A stretch of 64,000 nt of DNA, taken from NCBI RefSeq assembly GCF_964204865.1, contig NC_135251.1, forward strand, positions 17,732,001 through 17,796,000. The letters are read 5' to 3'. Shown piece after piece: positions 1 to 12,599 of the stretch. Below the pieces are notes generated by a model, which was not told the origin of the DNA, searched no databases, and saw only the letters and a list, made by a program, of their open reading frames with translations. Source of the stretch: Styela clava. Taxonomy: Eukaryota; Chordata; Ascidiacea; Stolidobranchia; Styelidae. The position numbers were made by a program, and so were the translations under genes. Each line of letters begins with the position of its first letter. Within the stretch, counting starts at the first letter, position 1.

Positions 1-1063
1 TAAATTTAAGGACAAAATTCTTCCGCGTGCCGACCAAAATTAAAAACATACCGGTACCGGTACCTTTGCTACTTTCAAAGCAAACATACAAAATAATAAA
101 CCTTTTAAACATGTACAGACAGGTTCACTATTTGGGAAAATATCAGTCTGACAAATAGACTTGATTACTTTTTTTATTCAATATCAGTGAGACCTTTGCT
201 GCTGCATTAACGCTGATAGATATTTTATATTGGGTTTGTATTTTCTAACTTTAAAATAAATACACGGACTATCGGTACTGGTTTCATCTTACAGGTTACT
301 CCTATTACGAGACTTATGAAGTTCATAACTGAGAACAGAGATTAACAAGCATAATTATGTAGATGAAAATATGTAGAATTGTAGAGTAATGCAGTTGCAA
401 AGTTTTTAAGGCCCCGTAAATTTTCGGGAACGGCATCCCAATCATGCAAGCAATAGTTCGTTTTGTGCATTTCTCTCTTGTTACCTTCCCTAATCGCTTA
501 TATTTCTTTTGAAATCATTTTAGAACAGTAAGTTAGCAAGTGACTATAACCAACGTGGGCTGTTCCATTTTTAAATCAAGCAGAAATGACAAAAAATGGT
601 GGCACAGATGGTCTATATTATGTAAGAGTGTAGCCAAATGAATGCTGAGTGAATGCCAAATGAATTCTCGACCAAATTTCGCAAGAGCTCCATCATTTGT
701 TACGTCACAATTTATTCTTTGTAGCCATATGTCATGAAAGGACAAAAAGAGTTTAAATAAATACCGGATTGTTAACATTCGAAAATGAACAAACGAACAC
801 CTATTTTCATCAGATAATTCATAGTCTTAAAACTTTTTATCTAAAGGAGAATGATCTCGTTTCCGAGGCCTCGCTCGCGTGCCGAATAAATGGGCTCGTG
901 TGCCAATCTTGGCACGCGTGCCAGGGGTTTCCCACCCCTGGTCTATATCATCTATGGTCTGATGGTCTATATAGTCTATTATCGGAGCAACCAAGTTTTC
1001 ATGGAATAACGTTTATAACGGTATAAAGTGAGTAAAATAGTTTGGTTAACCAGTTGACCGCAG
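1..1063. other. Intergenic; end of an hAT-like element near 939
   Basis: I see no gene here. A tandem pair of accggtacc boxes lies at 49-63. The segment at about 855-939 is rich in GGCACGCGTGCC-like words and ends in a hAT-style terminus (CCCACCCCTG, reverse complement CAGGGGTGGG). The base string gtctatat follows that terminus and also occurs at 611-618, so it may be a target duplication, but no matching left terminus is visible. Short ORFs here look like chance. Confidence 0.45.
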
Positions 1064-2172
1064 CCAGTCTGGATTTCATGGCCTTTTTGAATGAGAAATC
1101 GGGCGTGCAGTCAGAAATTCCCGCGTGCAAATAGGAATTCCTGGCATGCAATTATAGCTCACGGTGTGCAAAACAACTGCGCCCGTTTGCAACTGACTTC
1201 GACATTAGATACCTCTCAATACATCCGCGTAAACTTACCGGTATTGGATAAAAATACGTTGAATCATTGCAAAAATGGACATCTGACCTTTGACCCCCAA
1301 ACATTATTTCTACAGTTTGTCGCTAGTTTTGAGAGTGTTTGTGCGACTTTGGATACCGGTACTGCTCAGTACATCCGCGTAAAACTATTGGATAAAAAAT
1401 ACGTTGAATCAGAGCAAAATGGACATACTTTGTCAAAAATTTTGGGAGTGTATTTACGTAGAATTAATGGTTAAAAAATAGGTTAAAAAATTGACCAAGT
1501 TTGTCAAATTTGAAAATGAATTTCACTATGTTGTGTATTAATACCAATTGCTACCACTTCATTAAATGCAATTATTTTGACCTACAACCCCAAGGCCAAT
1601 CAGAGTTAGGTCAGCATTTTTTGATGTATCACTGTCGTCAAATTTAGTATTAAAAAACATTATAGGATGCAAAAGGATAAATATTATAATTATCAACTAT
1701 TAGAAATTTTTATATGTGTAAATATAATTAGATGGTTATCAGCCAGAGCCACTCGAATTTTCGTATAGAAATCCGCTGTACACAATGAATATGCTTGATC
1801 AGGAACTAAAAAGTTTTTAGAAATAAAAAATTCTGCTGAAACAGAGCTGTAACTGGCCAGCGTCGGTGAGGAGGCGATCTTTTCGCCTATAACTATTCTC
1901 ACGGGATTCCTATCATTCAACACGATATGGTCTTTTTTGGTTCGCATTTCTCGATCAGGCCTAATCTTGCAAGCTAGTATTAGTCGACAATTGTGGAGTT
2001 ATAATTTTTTGATATCTTCATATTACTGGATTATTGATTTAAAGACCATTTAAACCGATTTACATTTGTGAGCAATTGCAAATTTTCGGCGTGCAAAATG
2101 GAATTAGCTCGCGTGCATATTTGTGGAGCGCTAGCGCCCCCGGGCGTGCACCTGCCATGGAATCCAGTCTGG
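1064..2172. mobile_element. Non-autonomous hAT-like element with 8-bp target duplication
   Basis: The element is flanked by GACCGCAG at 1056-1063 and again at 2173-2180, an 8-bp direct repeat as expected for hAT insertions. The ends are imperfect inverted repeats: left CCAGTCTGGATTTCATGG, right (reverse complement) CCAGACTGGATTCCATGG. Subterminal regions on both sides are rich in GTGCAAA/GCGTGC words. No transposase is recognisable; the 127-residue ORF at 1091-1474 lies wholly inside and is not conserved-looking. It also holds a 150-bp direct repeat described separately. Confidence 0.7.
1198..1435 (+). repeat. Diverged tandem duplication, period 150 bp
   Basis: The words acatccgcgtaaa, ttggataaaaa and tacgttgaatca recur in the same order 150 bp apart; acatccgcgt is at 1221 and again at 1371. 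The duplication lies inside the hAT-like element at 1064-2172, so it is part of that element's internal structure. Confidence 0.65.
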
Positions 2173-2802
2173 GACCGCAGGATGAATGTGGACTGGGGTG
2201 ACTTCTGGTGCTCTGATGTGATAATGGTCGCATTCACCCTCATTCACTTATTGCTCATTTGCTCATTCACTCATTGCCACCCGTTTTTTAACCACTATCT
2301 TATTGCATTTACATCAAAATTAATTCTACATTTCTAACTGATAACGTAAAACACTTAAAGCGCTTTGCGCAGCTTTCTGCAAAATTGCAGATTAAAAAAG
2401 CCCTCATGACTCCAACTGTCAGCCTCTAGGTTGGTCGATACAAAAATACTCTGCTGAAATATGTTAGGTAGATCTGTAGATGCATCTGACTGTGATCTTG
2501 GGGTTATGTAGATTTTTCGTAAAAGTATTAATTGTCCTATAGAATTTAATTTATATTATGAAAAAACCTCTTACGCTAACAAAATTACTCATAGCTTGCG
2601 ATTTGGTATGTGGTACCGTATATTTTTTAATCCTTAAAGTCTACTGACTGCTGGACCGATTGATACTTTTCTAACTTCATATTTTCATGGTTTTAAAGCA
2701 ATGCTATTTTTGAAAATATCCTATAGGCACGATAATACTGTAATAATATATAAATAAAAATCTTGCATGGGCATAGACTAACGTACAACTTCTCCCGCAA
2801 TC
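2173..2802. other. Intergenic, upstream of NGDN
   Basis: Apart from the right copy of the target duplication at 2173-2180 I see only AT-rich single-copy-looking DNA, including the 5' flank of the neuroguidin gene. No TATA box or other promoter element stands out. Confidence 0.4.
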
Positions 2803-3699
2803 ATGGATAATATAGACAAACTCTCTAGTGAGCTAATAGCCAAGGATGTACCAGCATTGGAGGATCTACTTAAAATGTTATCAACAGAAGCCCAATCAAT
2901 GACAGAATTCGTGGATACTTTGTTACAAAGACTTGATGAAAATGAGTTGCCAACTGAGGGAGGAGTATCATTACTAGATGTAAAATATCATTCATTATTG
3001 AGTTATATCATAGATCTCGTATTTGTCACAAAAATGAAGATTCAGGGAGAAAATATTGCAGACTGTCATGCGAAAAATCGCTTGGTTGAAAACAGGACTG
3101 TGCTTGAAAAGTTAAATCCATTAGAACACAAAATTAAATACCAAATTGACAAACTGCTTCAGCAATCGACCCAAAATTTATTGAATGATCCACTGTCATT
3201 GAAACCTAATATTGATAATTTAGAAAGCAAAATTGATAACGATGAAAGTGGTAATTCAGATGATGAACAAGAACCTAAGAAATATGTTCCTCCACGAATT
3301 GCAGCTTCACATTATGATGTAGAAGATGGAAAAAGCGAGCAAGAAGACCGTCGATCAAGAGAGCGTGCTCTCAAGCGGTCTTCCATCATCATGGATCTCG
3401 CACAAGAAACTTCAGATGCTCCTTTTGAAATATCAGAGTATTCAGCAGGGAGAAAGCGGGTTCAAAAAGAAAGAGCAGAAAGAACAACTTATGAAGAAGC
3501 AAATCTCATCAGGATTAATCTAACAAAGAAACAAAAGAACGCTGAAAGACAGCTAATGAGACGGTCAGAGCTTGACACAATCACAAAGTTTGGCGATATT
3601 GGTGTTCTTGAGGGACGTCAGATAAAAAATAATAACAATAAAAGGAAAAGTACTGGAAAATATAATGGATCAAAAAAATGGAAAAAATTTAGAAAGTAA
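2803..3699 (+). CDS. NGDN: Neuroguidin (Sas10/Utp3/C1D family)
   Basis: A single uninterrupted frame of 298 codons. Neuroguidin is a Sas10/Utp3/C1D-family protein of the nucleolus and cytoplasm, linked to small-subunit ribosome biogenesis and, in vertebrates, to eIF4E-dependent translational control. Seen here: a helical N-terminal Sas10/Utp3/C1D-like domain (about residues 10-110, with GVSLLDVKYHSLLSYI at 55-70), an acidic linker (about 145-160), the motif KYVPPRIAASHYD (about 164-176), which is characteristic of neuroguidins, then a basic coiled-coil tail ending KKWKKFRK. The length is close to the vertebrate protein (about 315). The start is the first ATG and fits the family N-terminus. 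A polyadenylation signal AATAAA lies at 4021. Lack of introns is unusual against vertebrate orthologues. Confidence 0.93.
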   Translation: MDNIDKLSSELIAKDVPALEDLLKMLSTEAQSMTEFVDTLLQRLDENELPTEGGVSLLDVKYHSLLSYIIDLVFVTKMKIQGENIADCHAKNRLVENRTVLEKLNPLEHKIKYQIDKLLQQSTQNLLNDPLSLKPNIDNLESKIDNDESGNSDDEQEPKKYVPPRIAASHYDVEDGKSEQEDRRSRERALKRSSIIMDLAQETSDAPFEISEYSAGRKRVQKERAERTTYEEANLIRINLTKKQKNAERQLMRRSELDTITKFGDIGVLEGRQIKNNNNKRKSTGKYNGSKKWKKFRK

Positions 3700-4109
3700 A
3701 TTTAGGATTATGACAAAAATGAATTTAGATGATAATTCTTGGGTGGCATATTTTCCAATTTTAATAATACCAGCGAAAAAACTCAGATATACAGTGAGCG
3801 GTCTTTTTCATCATTATTTCTTACAGGGTTTCTGTCTTGTAGCATTCAATGTTCTGAATTTAATTTGAAAATAGGAAAAATCATATTCGAAACATTGCTT
3901 CATGATGTTGATTTGTCATTTCCAGGTTTTTAGTTATAGTCTTAGAGACTTAGAATTCATAGAAAGTTTGTTATTTGGAATTATCGTGCCAACCTTGTGT
4001 CTGTTAATAATCAATTGTTCAATAAAACTTAAATGAAGAATGCCCAGAAACCTGCACTGCAGATTTTTAAATTATGACCTAAACTTTTCAACTGATGTTT
4101 ATTTTAAAG

Positions 4110-4415
4110 CAGTGGTTCTCAAACTGTGAGGCACCCCACAAGGAGTGCATAGACAATTTTTTGAGGGGGCGTGAAGCTAAATAAAAATTAAAATATTTGT
4201 TAGATCTTGTCCACCTTATTTTGGGTATTTGATTTCTTCATTTTGGATATTTCCGTATGTTCACGTATTTTCAACATGTTTTTTGAATAAAACATATTTT
4301 CGCCTTACTATCTGTCAATTGTAACTTATTGTTACCGGTAGTTATTTTTGAGGTGGGGTGCGAGACTTGATGAATTCTAATAAGAGGACCAGCTTAAAAA
4401 GCTTGAGAACCACTG
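4110..4415. mobile_element. hAT MITE with 8-bp target duplication
   Basis: This 306-bp element begins CAGTGGTTCTCAAACTG and ends GCTTGAGAACCACTG, forming terminal inverted repeats. It is flanked by TTTTAAAG at 4102-4109 and 4416-4423, an exact 8-bp target duplication. It has no coding capacity. It separates NGDN from FDX2. Related termini recur at 9259-9570 and around 15050. Confidence 0.85.
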
Positions 4416-4654
4416 TTTTAAAGCATCATTGGAGAAATTCTTTTTGTTTAAATTGAATTCCACTTACAATATACAAATTTATTCGAATCTACTTTAGATT
4501 CAATTCCTGTCTTGTGTTTTTGACTCACCACTTCAATATCGATATTTCCACAATCATGAATGTTATCAAATTATTTTTTTTTTTCGTTTAGTGGTTTTGC
4601 TATTTCACTAATTAATTTGTAATGTATGTGAGTTTTTATCTAAAGTAACACCAA

Positions 4655-5251
4655 ATGCTTGGATTACGAACAACAGCACGGGCCTTGCGGTCATGGTGTA
4701 ACAGGACTTTAACGAATTCAAGTGCAATGAAATCAGATTCAAAAACAATGTACTTTAGCAAAAAACTATCTTTTTCGAATATTAATAAATCCTGCCGTTC
4801 TCAATCTAACTTAAACTTTTGTGGAACAAATGAAAGAGATTATTCATCAACTGCAACTCAAGAACATGAAGGAGGAAGAGAAGAATCATCTCCAGAAACT
4901 GTTCAAATCACATATATAGACCGTGAAGGTGAAACCCATGTCATTGATGGTAAAGTTGGTGACAATGTCATGTATTTAGCCCAGAGGCATGATTTGGAGG
5001 TTGAAGGGGCATGTGAGGCATCGCTGGCATGTTGCACATGCCATGTTTATGTCAAGGATAAGTATTATGATATGTTGGAAGAACCAACAGAGGAAGAAGA
5101 GGACATGTTAGACCTTGCACCATTTCTTCAGGAAAATTCTAGACTTTCATGCCAAATAATACTTTCTAAAGAAATAAATGGAATTGAAGTTCAATTGCCA
5201 TCAGCCACACGGAATTTTTATGTTGATGGTCATAAACCAAAGCCTCATTGA
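4655..5251 (+). CDS. FDX2: Mitochondrial [2Fe-2S] ferredoxin 2
   Basis: A single-exon frame of 198 codons. FDX2 is the mitochondrial matrix ferredoxin that passes electrons from ferredoxin reductase to the ISCU/NFS1 iron-sulfur assembly machinery. Residues 1 to about 75 are rich in Ser, Arg and Lys with few acids, as in a matrix targeting peptide. The adrenodoxin-type fold spans about 82-190, with cluster ligands C120, C126, C129 and C166 (C-x5-C-x2-C-x36-C) in the context GACEASLACCTCHVYV. An acidic helix EEPTEEEEDMLDLAP (142-156) is the partner-docking region. The C-terminus RNFYVDGHKPKPH is diagnostic of FDX2 rather than FDX1. A possible splice acceptor (ctaaag) ends at 4645, 9 bases before the ATG. 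No introns are visible. Confidence 0.96.
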   Translation: MLGLRTTARALRSWCNRTLTNSSAMKSDSKTMYFSKKLSFSNINKSCRSQSNLNFCGTNERDYSSTATQEHEGGREESSPETVQITYIDREGETHVIDGKVGDNVMYLAQRHDLEVEGACEASLACCTCHVYVKDKYYDMLEEPTEEEEDMLDLAPFLQENSRLSCQIILSKEINGIEVQLPSATRNFYVDGHKPKPH

Positions 5252-5448
5252 TATTGAATTATTTGAATACCATTAAACCGGAGTAGGAGTATATAAATTC
5301 AAGCATATATTTTAAAATTCTAGAAATCGCAAAAGTTCTCATAGCACATAATAATTCAAGTCACCATGAAATGAAAGTTGGCTATCTAAGAAGCATTTAA
5401 TCATGTTTCACTGTTTTATATTTTCAACGGACTGATCTTCATTACAAC
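5252..5448. other. FDX2 3' flank
   Basis: AT-rich 3'-untranslated or intergenic sequence with no coding signal. A candidate FDX2 polyadenylation signal is not obvious before the SINE at 5449. Confidence 0.35.
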
Positions 5449-5641
5449 GGGTCGCGATGGCCTAGCCCTAGTGGTTAAAGCATTGGACTTTAGCATAATC
5501 TAATCATAAAAGGTTGAAAATCACGGGTTCAAATGTCATACTTACTCACCCAGTGCATAATAAATTGAGTAGGAAATTAATGGCTTGTACAGAGCCTTGT
5601 TCGTGATGGAAGGATATATATAATGTTGAATAAAAAAAAAT
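5449..5641 (+). repeat. tRNA-derived SINE, family 1
   Basis: The segment opens with a tRNA-like head: an A-box-like TGGCCTAGCCCTAGTGG near 5458 and a B-box-like GGGTTCAAATG near 5525. An unrelated body follows, ending in taatgttgaataaaaaaaaa. This is the standard layout of a tRNA-derived SINE with an A-rich tail. The head cannot fold as a normal tRNA because of extra bases between the boxes. Confidence 0.7.
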
Positions 5642-6616
5642 ATTAGATTGATCCATTTTAGTTAGTGCCTTTCTGTATTTATGGCCATATTAATGGCCTT
5701 CATTTGGTATATTATTTGCTATTGGGCGTAAAAATCGAGTTTGATGGTTTTGATGACTAACTAAGGGCTGGAGAATATAATCATGTTGGGTTTTTGAATT
5801 ATTTGGGTGGGTATTCAATACTGCGAGTAATTACCTTATTGGTGTAAAATCCACCCAATTATTTTTAATCATATTGTATATTGAATAATATGCATGATAA
5901 TTTTAAATGCATAATTGCCATTTTTGTGCTTAAATATAAAAAAAAAATTCTGAATGTGAAGTAATCATCTTGAAATCTCATATTGGAATAGTTTTATTCT
6001 ATCCCTTGATCGTCTACTTTATATCAACAATTTTGTTGGTCATTGGGCCTTATTTTACGATATATTGATCTAGGGATGGCTAAAAAAAATTCACCATGCT
6101 TATTGAGACATATTATAATATTGTTTTTGATTGTGGAATATATTTTAAATTGGGTCATAATCAACAGAAGTCAAAGTATTTAAATTTGGAGTTGTAGAAA
6201 GTTGAGAAGAACTGTGATTTAATTAGTACTCTATTTTTATAATTTTTGGAAATTGGGACTTTTCGATCATACTGGGATTCTGTGGAACACCAATTGCCTT
6301 ACCAAATGAACTATTCTGAATTGTTCCAATAAATCAAGAATTTTTTATATGGAATATACTGTAGTTGGTTTTCAAATCGATTGGAATATTCGATTCGCTT
6401 TGTGACATCCCTGCACTAAATTTATCCATTGTATTTATTCTCCCAAGAGTGAGTAAAAAATCCGGTTCAATGTACATATTCAGCTGAATGTACATGATTT
6501 TATTATATAAGATTTGCCATTTTTCGACTGCTGTGGATGCAATTGGTACAAAAGAAACATAAATCAAGTTGTTTGACCACCATTTGCCTAGAATCTCTAC
6601 TCGAAATCTGGACACA
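5642..6616. other. Intergenic, no gene seen
   Basis: AT-rich sequence with many stops in all frames. The 93-residue minus ORF at 6334-6615 has no recognisable domain. I see no repeat structure worth naming here. Confidence 0.35.
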
Positions 6617-7271
6617 TCGACACCTCAAAACCAAACAGTGCTAAGTCCACTTTTCCAAAAAATGACATTTTTCAATTGCTGATTTTCCTGGACTTAGCTC
6701 TACATTTTGGTCTATTTGCCTTATCTCTAGGTGCTCTAGATCTCAAGACAGCTATGGACATAACCCTGCTTTTTTTAGGGCATTTGAGAACTAAACAGAG
6801 CTGTGTCTACTATAGTGGACTTAGCTCTGGATAACTGCATTGTGAGTTGGGGCTAAGTCCGTTTTTTGGACATAGCTCCTCTCAAAAAATATAATACAAA
6901 GCGCTAAGTCCATTTTTTGGACATAGCTCCTCTCAAAAAATATAATACAAAGCGCTAAGTCCATACCAGCCTCTATAATAACATAATAAAGGGGCCCTAA
7001 GTCCAATAAAATTGTTTTTGGTCCAGAAAATTGAGAGTCAAAAAGGGTTAAGTCCAAAAAAAACCCCCCCAAAAAAAATTGGGGCGGAGCACAAATTTTT
7101 TTATACCATCTAAATATGGCCTTCATTGTAACTTTGGTGGACCATAAAAACTAGACATCCTCGATGTAAGGTATTAGAGAAATAAAAAAAAGAAACAAAA
7201 AAAAAACGTTTTTTGCGTTTTTCTCAAAACTAGAAAAATGGACTTAGCCCAATTTGGATTTCATGCGTCGA
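6617..7271. mobile_element. MITE-like element packed with GGACTTAGC / GCTAAGTCC motifs
   Basis: The two ends are imperfect inverted repeats of about 40 bp, both opening with TCGAC and containing GCTAAGTCCA. Inside, the nonamer GGACTTAGC or its complement recurs many times. A 53-bp unit containing tccattttttggacatagct is directly duplicated at about 6852-6962. There is no coding capacity: the 101-residue minus ORF at 6821-7126 is a by-product of the repeat, including its duplicated peptide. Confidence 0.6.
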
Positions 7272-7588
7272 CATTAGGTGGGTTGTACCTTCTTGGCCAA
7301 TGATTTTCTTACAAATGCTGCTCATGACAGTTTTGCTGTGTTATTTTGATGACATTTGTTTGTAAATTCGAGGTAACAAAGTTCAAACTGATCGATATAC
7401 TCCCATACTTTCTGTTCTAGACAGGCCAGAGAGTATTTGATCTAACACAATAATTGTTCCTCATTAAATTGCTTATTTTCTGTGTTAACTTTTTACTTTC
7501 TGTTGTTTCCAAACCACAGTTTTAGTTGTAATAAAGTGCAATATATTTAAATAGGTTTTATCAATGATTTTATTCCTGATTTTACAAC

Positions 7589-10500
7589 ATGGATGAACTT
7601 GTTCAAGATCTAGTATCTGCTTTGGATGATTCATCATTATGGAAAGAAGAAATTGATGAACAAGGCGACATGTCGGCCGCAAGTTCTGCAATCGATCGGG
7701 AACTTTACAGGAAAAGAAGAACAAGGAAACGCAGAACTGCAAGCACAAGTTCACATCTTGTGTCAAGTATTCTCAACAACTTGGTCGTAGTTAATCAAAT
7801 TCACAGCCCTAGGAGTAGCTCAAGCCTGGATGAAGCGGTGAAAGACTATGTTGAAAGCTTTACTGCTAACTGTTCAGATGAATCAGATTCCTATACTAAT
7901 GTATGGAATACTAAGCTGAAAAATGTTGTTTTATCTAGTGGTTTGCAAGACAGAGTTCATCACAAACGTGTTTTCAAACAGGCGACACCATGTAACTGTG
8001 AATCAGATTCTCATACAGAAAATGGCATTACTATTCCGGTTTTGCGTAAGCATAGGAAAAAGAAATTGAAAAGAATGACTGTAGACAGTTCACTGCCAGG
8101 ATTACTTAGAAGTTCTCCTGGTTCTAATTCAGCTTCCTGTAATGATAATCACAAAAATAAACAGCTTAGTAAATCCATACCTCACCCATCTGGTGAGGAA
8201 ACCCACAAAATGTCATGTAAAACGACTAAGTTGAAAAAAGAACAGAAAACTGCAATTACATGCTTGGTTTGCTATCAAAAATCATGTGATAAATTATTTC
8301 ATAATCATACACAAGACAAGAATGGTTTGTGTCTTACAAACTCTGGTAATGACAAAGTGATGCAATGTGATAAAGCAAACTTGAAAGCAGATGAAGTAGT
8401 TTCATGCCAATGCGATTGTCATGCGAATCTAAACAAAGACGAAAGCAGTATCAGCAGCACAAGTAGTAATTCCGACACTGATTCTGCCAATTTTACACAA
8501 GATGATGTAGGTGTTGACGGAGATGATGAAATGACAGACTTTTATGCAGAAACAGATGGGGGTCCTGTTTGGGGTATACCGAACCTATGTGGCATGCGTT
8601 GCCCATCTTGGAGCTCAAAAGATGAATCAATGTGGGCTCATCAGGTTATACTACGACTTACTAATATTTTTTTATTTAGTATGTTATTTGTTGTCAATTG
8701 TGCAATGAGAAATCTTGATATCATATGCCCCAATTTTGTCACTGCAAACCCATCATTGTTACCGAGCATGGCTAACTTATGGTATAAAACATACTTTTGT
8801 CCATAAATATCATTTGGTAAATATTCGAATATTCTACCTGCTCGAAAATTTCTATAGGCAGCTAATAATGAAATGTTTGACCGAAATCATTCATATATTT
8901 ACAGGCAGAAGATGCTGGTATTCCTGGTGGTCCTTATGTATTTGATGAAAAAATTAAAAGATTTGTAACAGGGTCTATGCATATATCAGAATATTCTAGA
9001 AGAGGTAAGAAGTGATATATCTTGCATTGTGCAAAATTAATAAATACAAGGTTTTTTGATGACTAATTGGAAGAGATGACTAATCATACCTTGCTGCTGC
9101 AAATATGTTTATTTTTTATTTCCAGTTCTGCAATCAACTGATGTTATTTGCCATTTGATAAATGCAAAGGGGTCCTATGGATCATCTTGATCAATCATTA
9201 TTGGGACAAAAAATCAAATTTCTGTTGACGTACTGGACCATGAAAGTGTCTACTAGGTCTGGGGTTCTCAAATATTCTGGAGTTATGGGGCCCGTGAAGA
9301 AGTTGACTATTATTTACAGAGCCCCCACAATAAAATTATAAAAATGCTAATTATTTGTTGGAACTTATATAGATAATGTCATATTTGAATTACCGCCTTG
9401 TTGTTTTGGCGCTACCATTGGTAAATTTTATTAATGCTGTTATTGCTTCTTTAGACAGTTACAAAATTAGCAAAATCAGTATTGAAATATTTGAACTAAT
9501 AACTCGCGAGGCCACTAGAAATCTTTCATGGGGCCCTAGGGCTCCGTATGGAGCACTTTGAGAACCTATGTACTAGGTTATTAGCGCTTTTAAAATTGTT
9601 CGAATTTTTTCTGGATTTCTCAGTACTCTTTATGCTCTAACATTTTTTGTTGGTTTCCAAAAATGTTCCACTACTAACTTATATTATAGATCGGCAAATA
9701 TTGTGATGATACTGGTACAACTTCATGACCATATATTGGAGCATTACATTATAAACATGTTCTAATTGTAGGTTTTCATGCAAGAAATAATAGACTCCCT
9801 GGAATGGCTGCAAGATCAGTTCGTCGTGGACGAAGAAGAGCTAAAGTTAAGGTACCTGTGACCTTCAATTATAAGTAACTTCGGAATTATGAAATAAGAC
9901 TTAGCTAAGCTAGGTTTATTATAACAGATTTGTATAAATGATAATATAAAAGTCATATTTCAAGCAACTCATCTGAAAGACCGACTGGTTAACTATTTCT
10001 ATACTTTACATAGGCGGATCCCTAGACTAGAGATGTTGTTTGGCTTATGGTCATCATATCATCACAGTGAAATATTTTAATCACAGTGAATCATCTAATA
10101 TTGATTTGGAATCACCTCCAATTTTATATGTTTGCAATAAATCTTACAATTATTTTATTTTTATTTAGAAAGCAAAGGAGAAAAGAGATATGGAGTGAGT
10201 TTACTGATATGTAAATAGAAAGATGGTCTACTTAATTAGATATGAATAAATTTTATGTTAAGTTGCTAATGCATATGAAATTTGCAAATGTAAATCAGCA
10301 GTGACTATGTCTGTATTGTTCAAATACCGCCTTTTACATGCTGGAAATCAGTTCAAGTTAAAATATATTTGTAACAATTATATACCTTTAGAAGTAGATT
10401 GATGAAATTTTGTGGTAGTTGCAGAAAATGGTTGGGTCTTGTGTTGCGCATGAAACTATTCAATTATTGTGTAGTGTGAGCTTTTTGTACAAGTATAATT

Positions 10501-11597
10501 GTATAAATCTTGTTTCTGTCTAGGACTTTTCTTGTTCACTGAGTTTTCCAATTGCAACAGAGTGTATAAGAGTACACTATGTCAGTTATGCACTATTCAG
10601 TTAGGAATATGTTTTTCTTAATTCCATGTGATATAGCTTACTTTTCCCAATTCTTTGCCAGCACAGTAATGATTTAGAAACGTGATGTTGCAGAACCAAA
10701 AATATTAATATTCGAATTGTAACACTTTGAGTGATTGAAAATTATCTTTGGAACTCACATTGCTGTTCATGTTATGTTTAAAATAATGGACAGCAAGAAT
10801 TATAAGTTTTTTTAATGGGTTCCTCGCTGAGTACAGTTAATAGACGCTTCTTTCTTGAACTACTGGACGTTTGCTTTCAAATTTTCAGTGGTGAAGATTG
10901 TATTTTTTGCTATTACCTTTATATGCTCCTAAATTTTCTGTGAGATCTGATGTTTCATCTAAAATGCATTGTATAATTGTTCAATTATGGGAACACTTTT
11001 TATGAAATCATGATAGCTGTCTTCCACGTTTTTTGACATCGTGACGGCTGGTACACATAGTATACTGTGACAAATTGCTTTCCTGTGCTACGGCGTACTG
11101 GACTTTGTGTCCAACTGTCCATATATTTGAGCATCGTCATCTTGTATCTAATGTAATGTTTTGCCATTCAGTTTTCGTGCATCACTAAGCAAGTTGTCTC
11201 TGAGTGAGAGAAGTAAACGGATAAAACTGGATGAAATAAAAGAGACGTTTTACAGCCATCAAGGTAATCATAACTATCTCATTCAAACCATCGATAGAAG
11301 AGGCAATTGTTTTTCGGTGACTGTGCTGGCGTATCAGTAGAGCAGAAAAGTTGGTTTTTGTTGAATTTGTTTGAGCATTCCACTGTATGTAGCATTAAGA
11401 TTGCAAGTTTTAGTTTTCTTATGAATCCTGTGTCTTTAATATTAACAGATTGGTCATCAAACAAGTTCATGCCATCTGTACCAACACCACAAGGTACTTC
11501 CACAGAGAATATTGAAAATGGGATAAACATTGAAGGATCTGAAAGTCAAAACGTTGAAAAAGCTACTGGAAGTTCACACATGCTTAATGAACCATGA
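7589..11597 (+). CDS. GPATCH2L: GPATCH2/GPATCH2L-like protein, without a G-patch
   Basis: Six exons join in phase to about 500 residues: 7589-8644, 8905-9004, 9772-9851, 10169-10194, 11172-11263 and 11449-11597, all with GT-AG introns. The function of GPATCH2L is poorly known; related GPATCH2 is nuclear. Matches to the vertebrate pair: N-terminus MDELVQDLVSALDDSS, a basic stretch RKRRTRKRRT (41-50), SSLDEAVKDY (about 77-86), an acidic DGDDEMTDFYAETDGG block (about 311-326), and across exons 2-3 SRRGFHARNNRLPGMAARS followed by RRGRRRAKVK. The last block is closer to GPATCH2L than to GPATCH2. No G-patch domain is encoded, as in GPATCH2L. The frame stays open past the first donor to 8806, but those 54 codons are intron. 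The 26-bp exon 4 is the least certain. Intron 2 carries a hAT MITE. Confidence 0.85.
9259..9570. mobile_element. hAT MITE in GPATCH2L intron 2
   Basis: The element is flanked by TACTAGGT at 9251-9258 and 9571-9578, an exact 8-bp target duplication. Its ends, CTGGGGTTCTCAAA and TTTGAGAACCTATG, are imperfect inverted repeats related to those of the 4110-4415 element. The ORF at 9376-9561 is inside it and is not a gene. Confidence 0.75.
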
Positions 11598-12599
11598 TAA
11601 CATCTACACTCTACTTTCTGTAATGTGTTTTTATTCGGAAAATCAATCTAGGCATTACTTCACATTTTAGTATCTTATGATGGTCAAACTTGCTTAGGGT
11701 TTATTATTCATTTATATACATATAAACATGTTTATTGTATCGTTGTCAAAGTTTTTACGAAGTGACATATTTTTATACCTACACTTATTCCATATAAAGT
11801 TCATGTCTCATTTTACCTCCTACTTCCGATATTTATTGGCTGTCATCTTATGATGCCATTCAAGTTTTGGGTCTATGTCTAGTTTACTGTTTTACTTTCG
11901 GTGAATTGGATATTTCCAATCTATTTTATTCGGTGGGTGGAAAAGTTTATTGCTGTAATGTAAGTTGAATCCATTCCAAACACGCATAGAGTACATCAAA
12001 GTATTGTTGTTTAACCAGAAACTGAATCTTAGTATTTAGGATCATTCGTTCCATTATTTCGTGGTGCTTTTTCTAAAATTTGAAAGCCTTCCATTGGGTC
12101 AAACTATAACGATATTGATCAGCATCAATTTTTGTCAATTGTGAACAAAATTTCTTTGTATGGAAGATGGAACAATAAGTTTTTATCCAAATTTTTGATT
12201 CTGTTACAACCTGTGCTCTTCATACTGTGTTTTCGAAATGCTGCCACAATTATTGTAGTTCGATTAAAGCATTTGTGTGCATTCGTTTTAAAAGGGGCTT
12301 AGTCTTGAAGATTTTATGAGCCTAAAACAGTCTGAAAACTGCAGTTGTTTCCGTTTGTTTTACAGTCTTTGCCTTGATGCTTATTATATTTGGATTAGGC
12401 TTATTATATTTGGATTAGGTGAATACATATGAATAGACAGCATGAGAAAAACGGTTAGACATTATTGAAGACGCCGCCGAACAATACTAATCTGTAAAAC
12501 AAACCTCAAATATAGTTGATATCTGCATTTAATGCAATAGAAAGATGTTAAGACATCCGGAATGCAGGTGTACCATAGAATAGGAATAATTAGCGTGGC
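11598..12599. other. GPATCH2L 3' flank and intergenic DNA
   Basis: No gene is seen. A perfect 20-bp tandem duplication (cttattatatttggattagg, twice) lies at about 12379-12418. The remainder is AT-rich sequence, the first part probably 3' untranslated region. Confidence 0.4.
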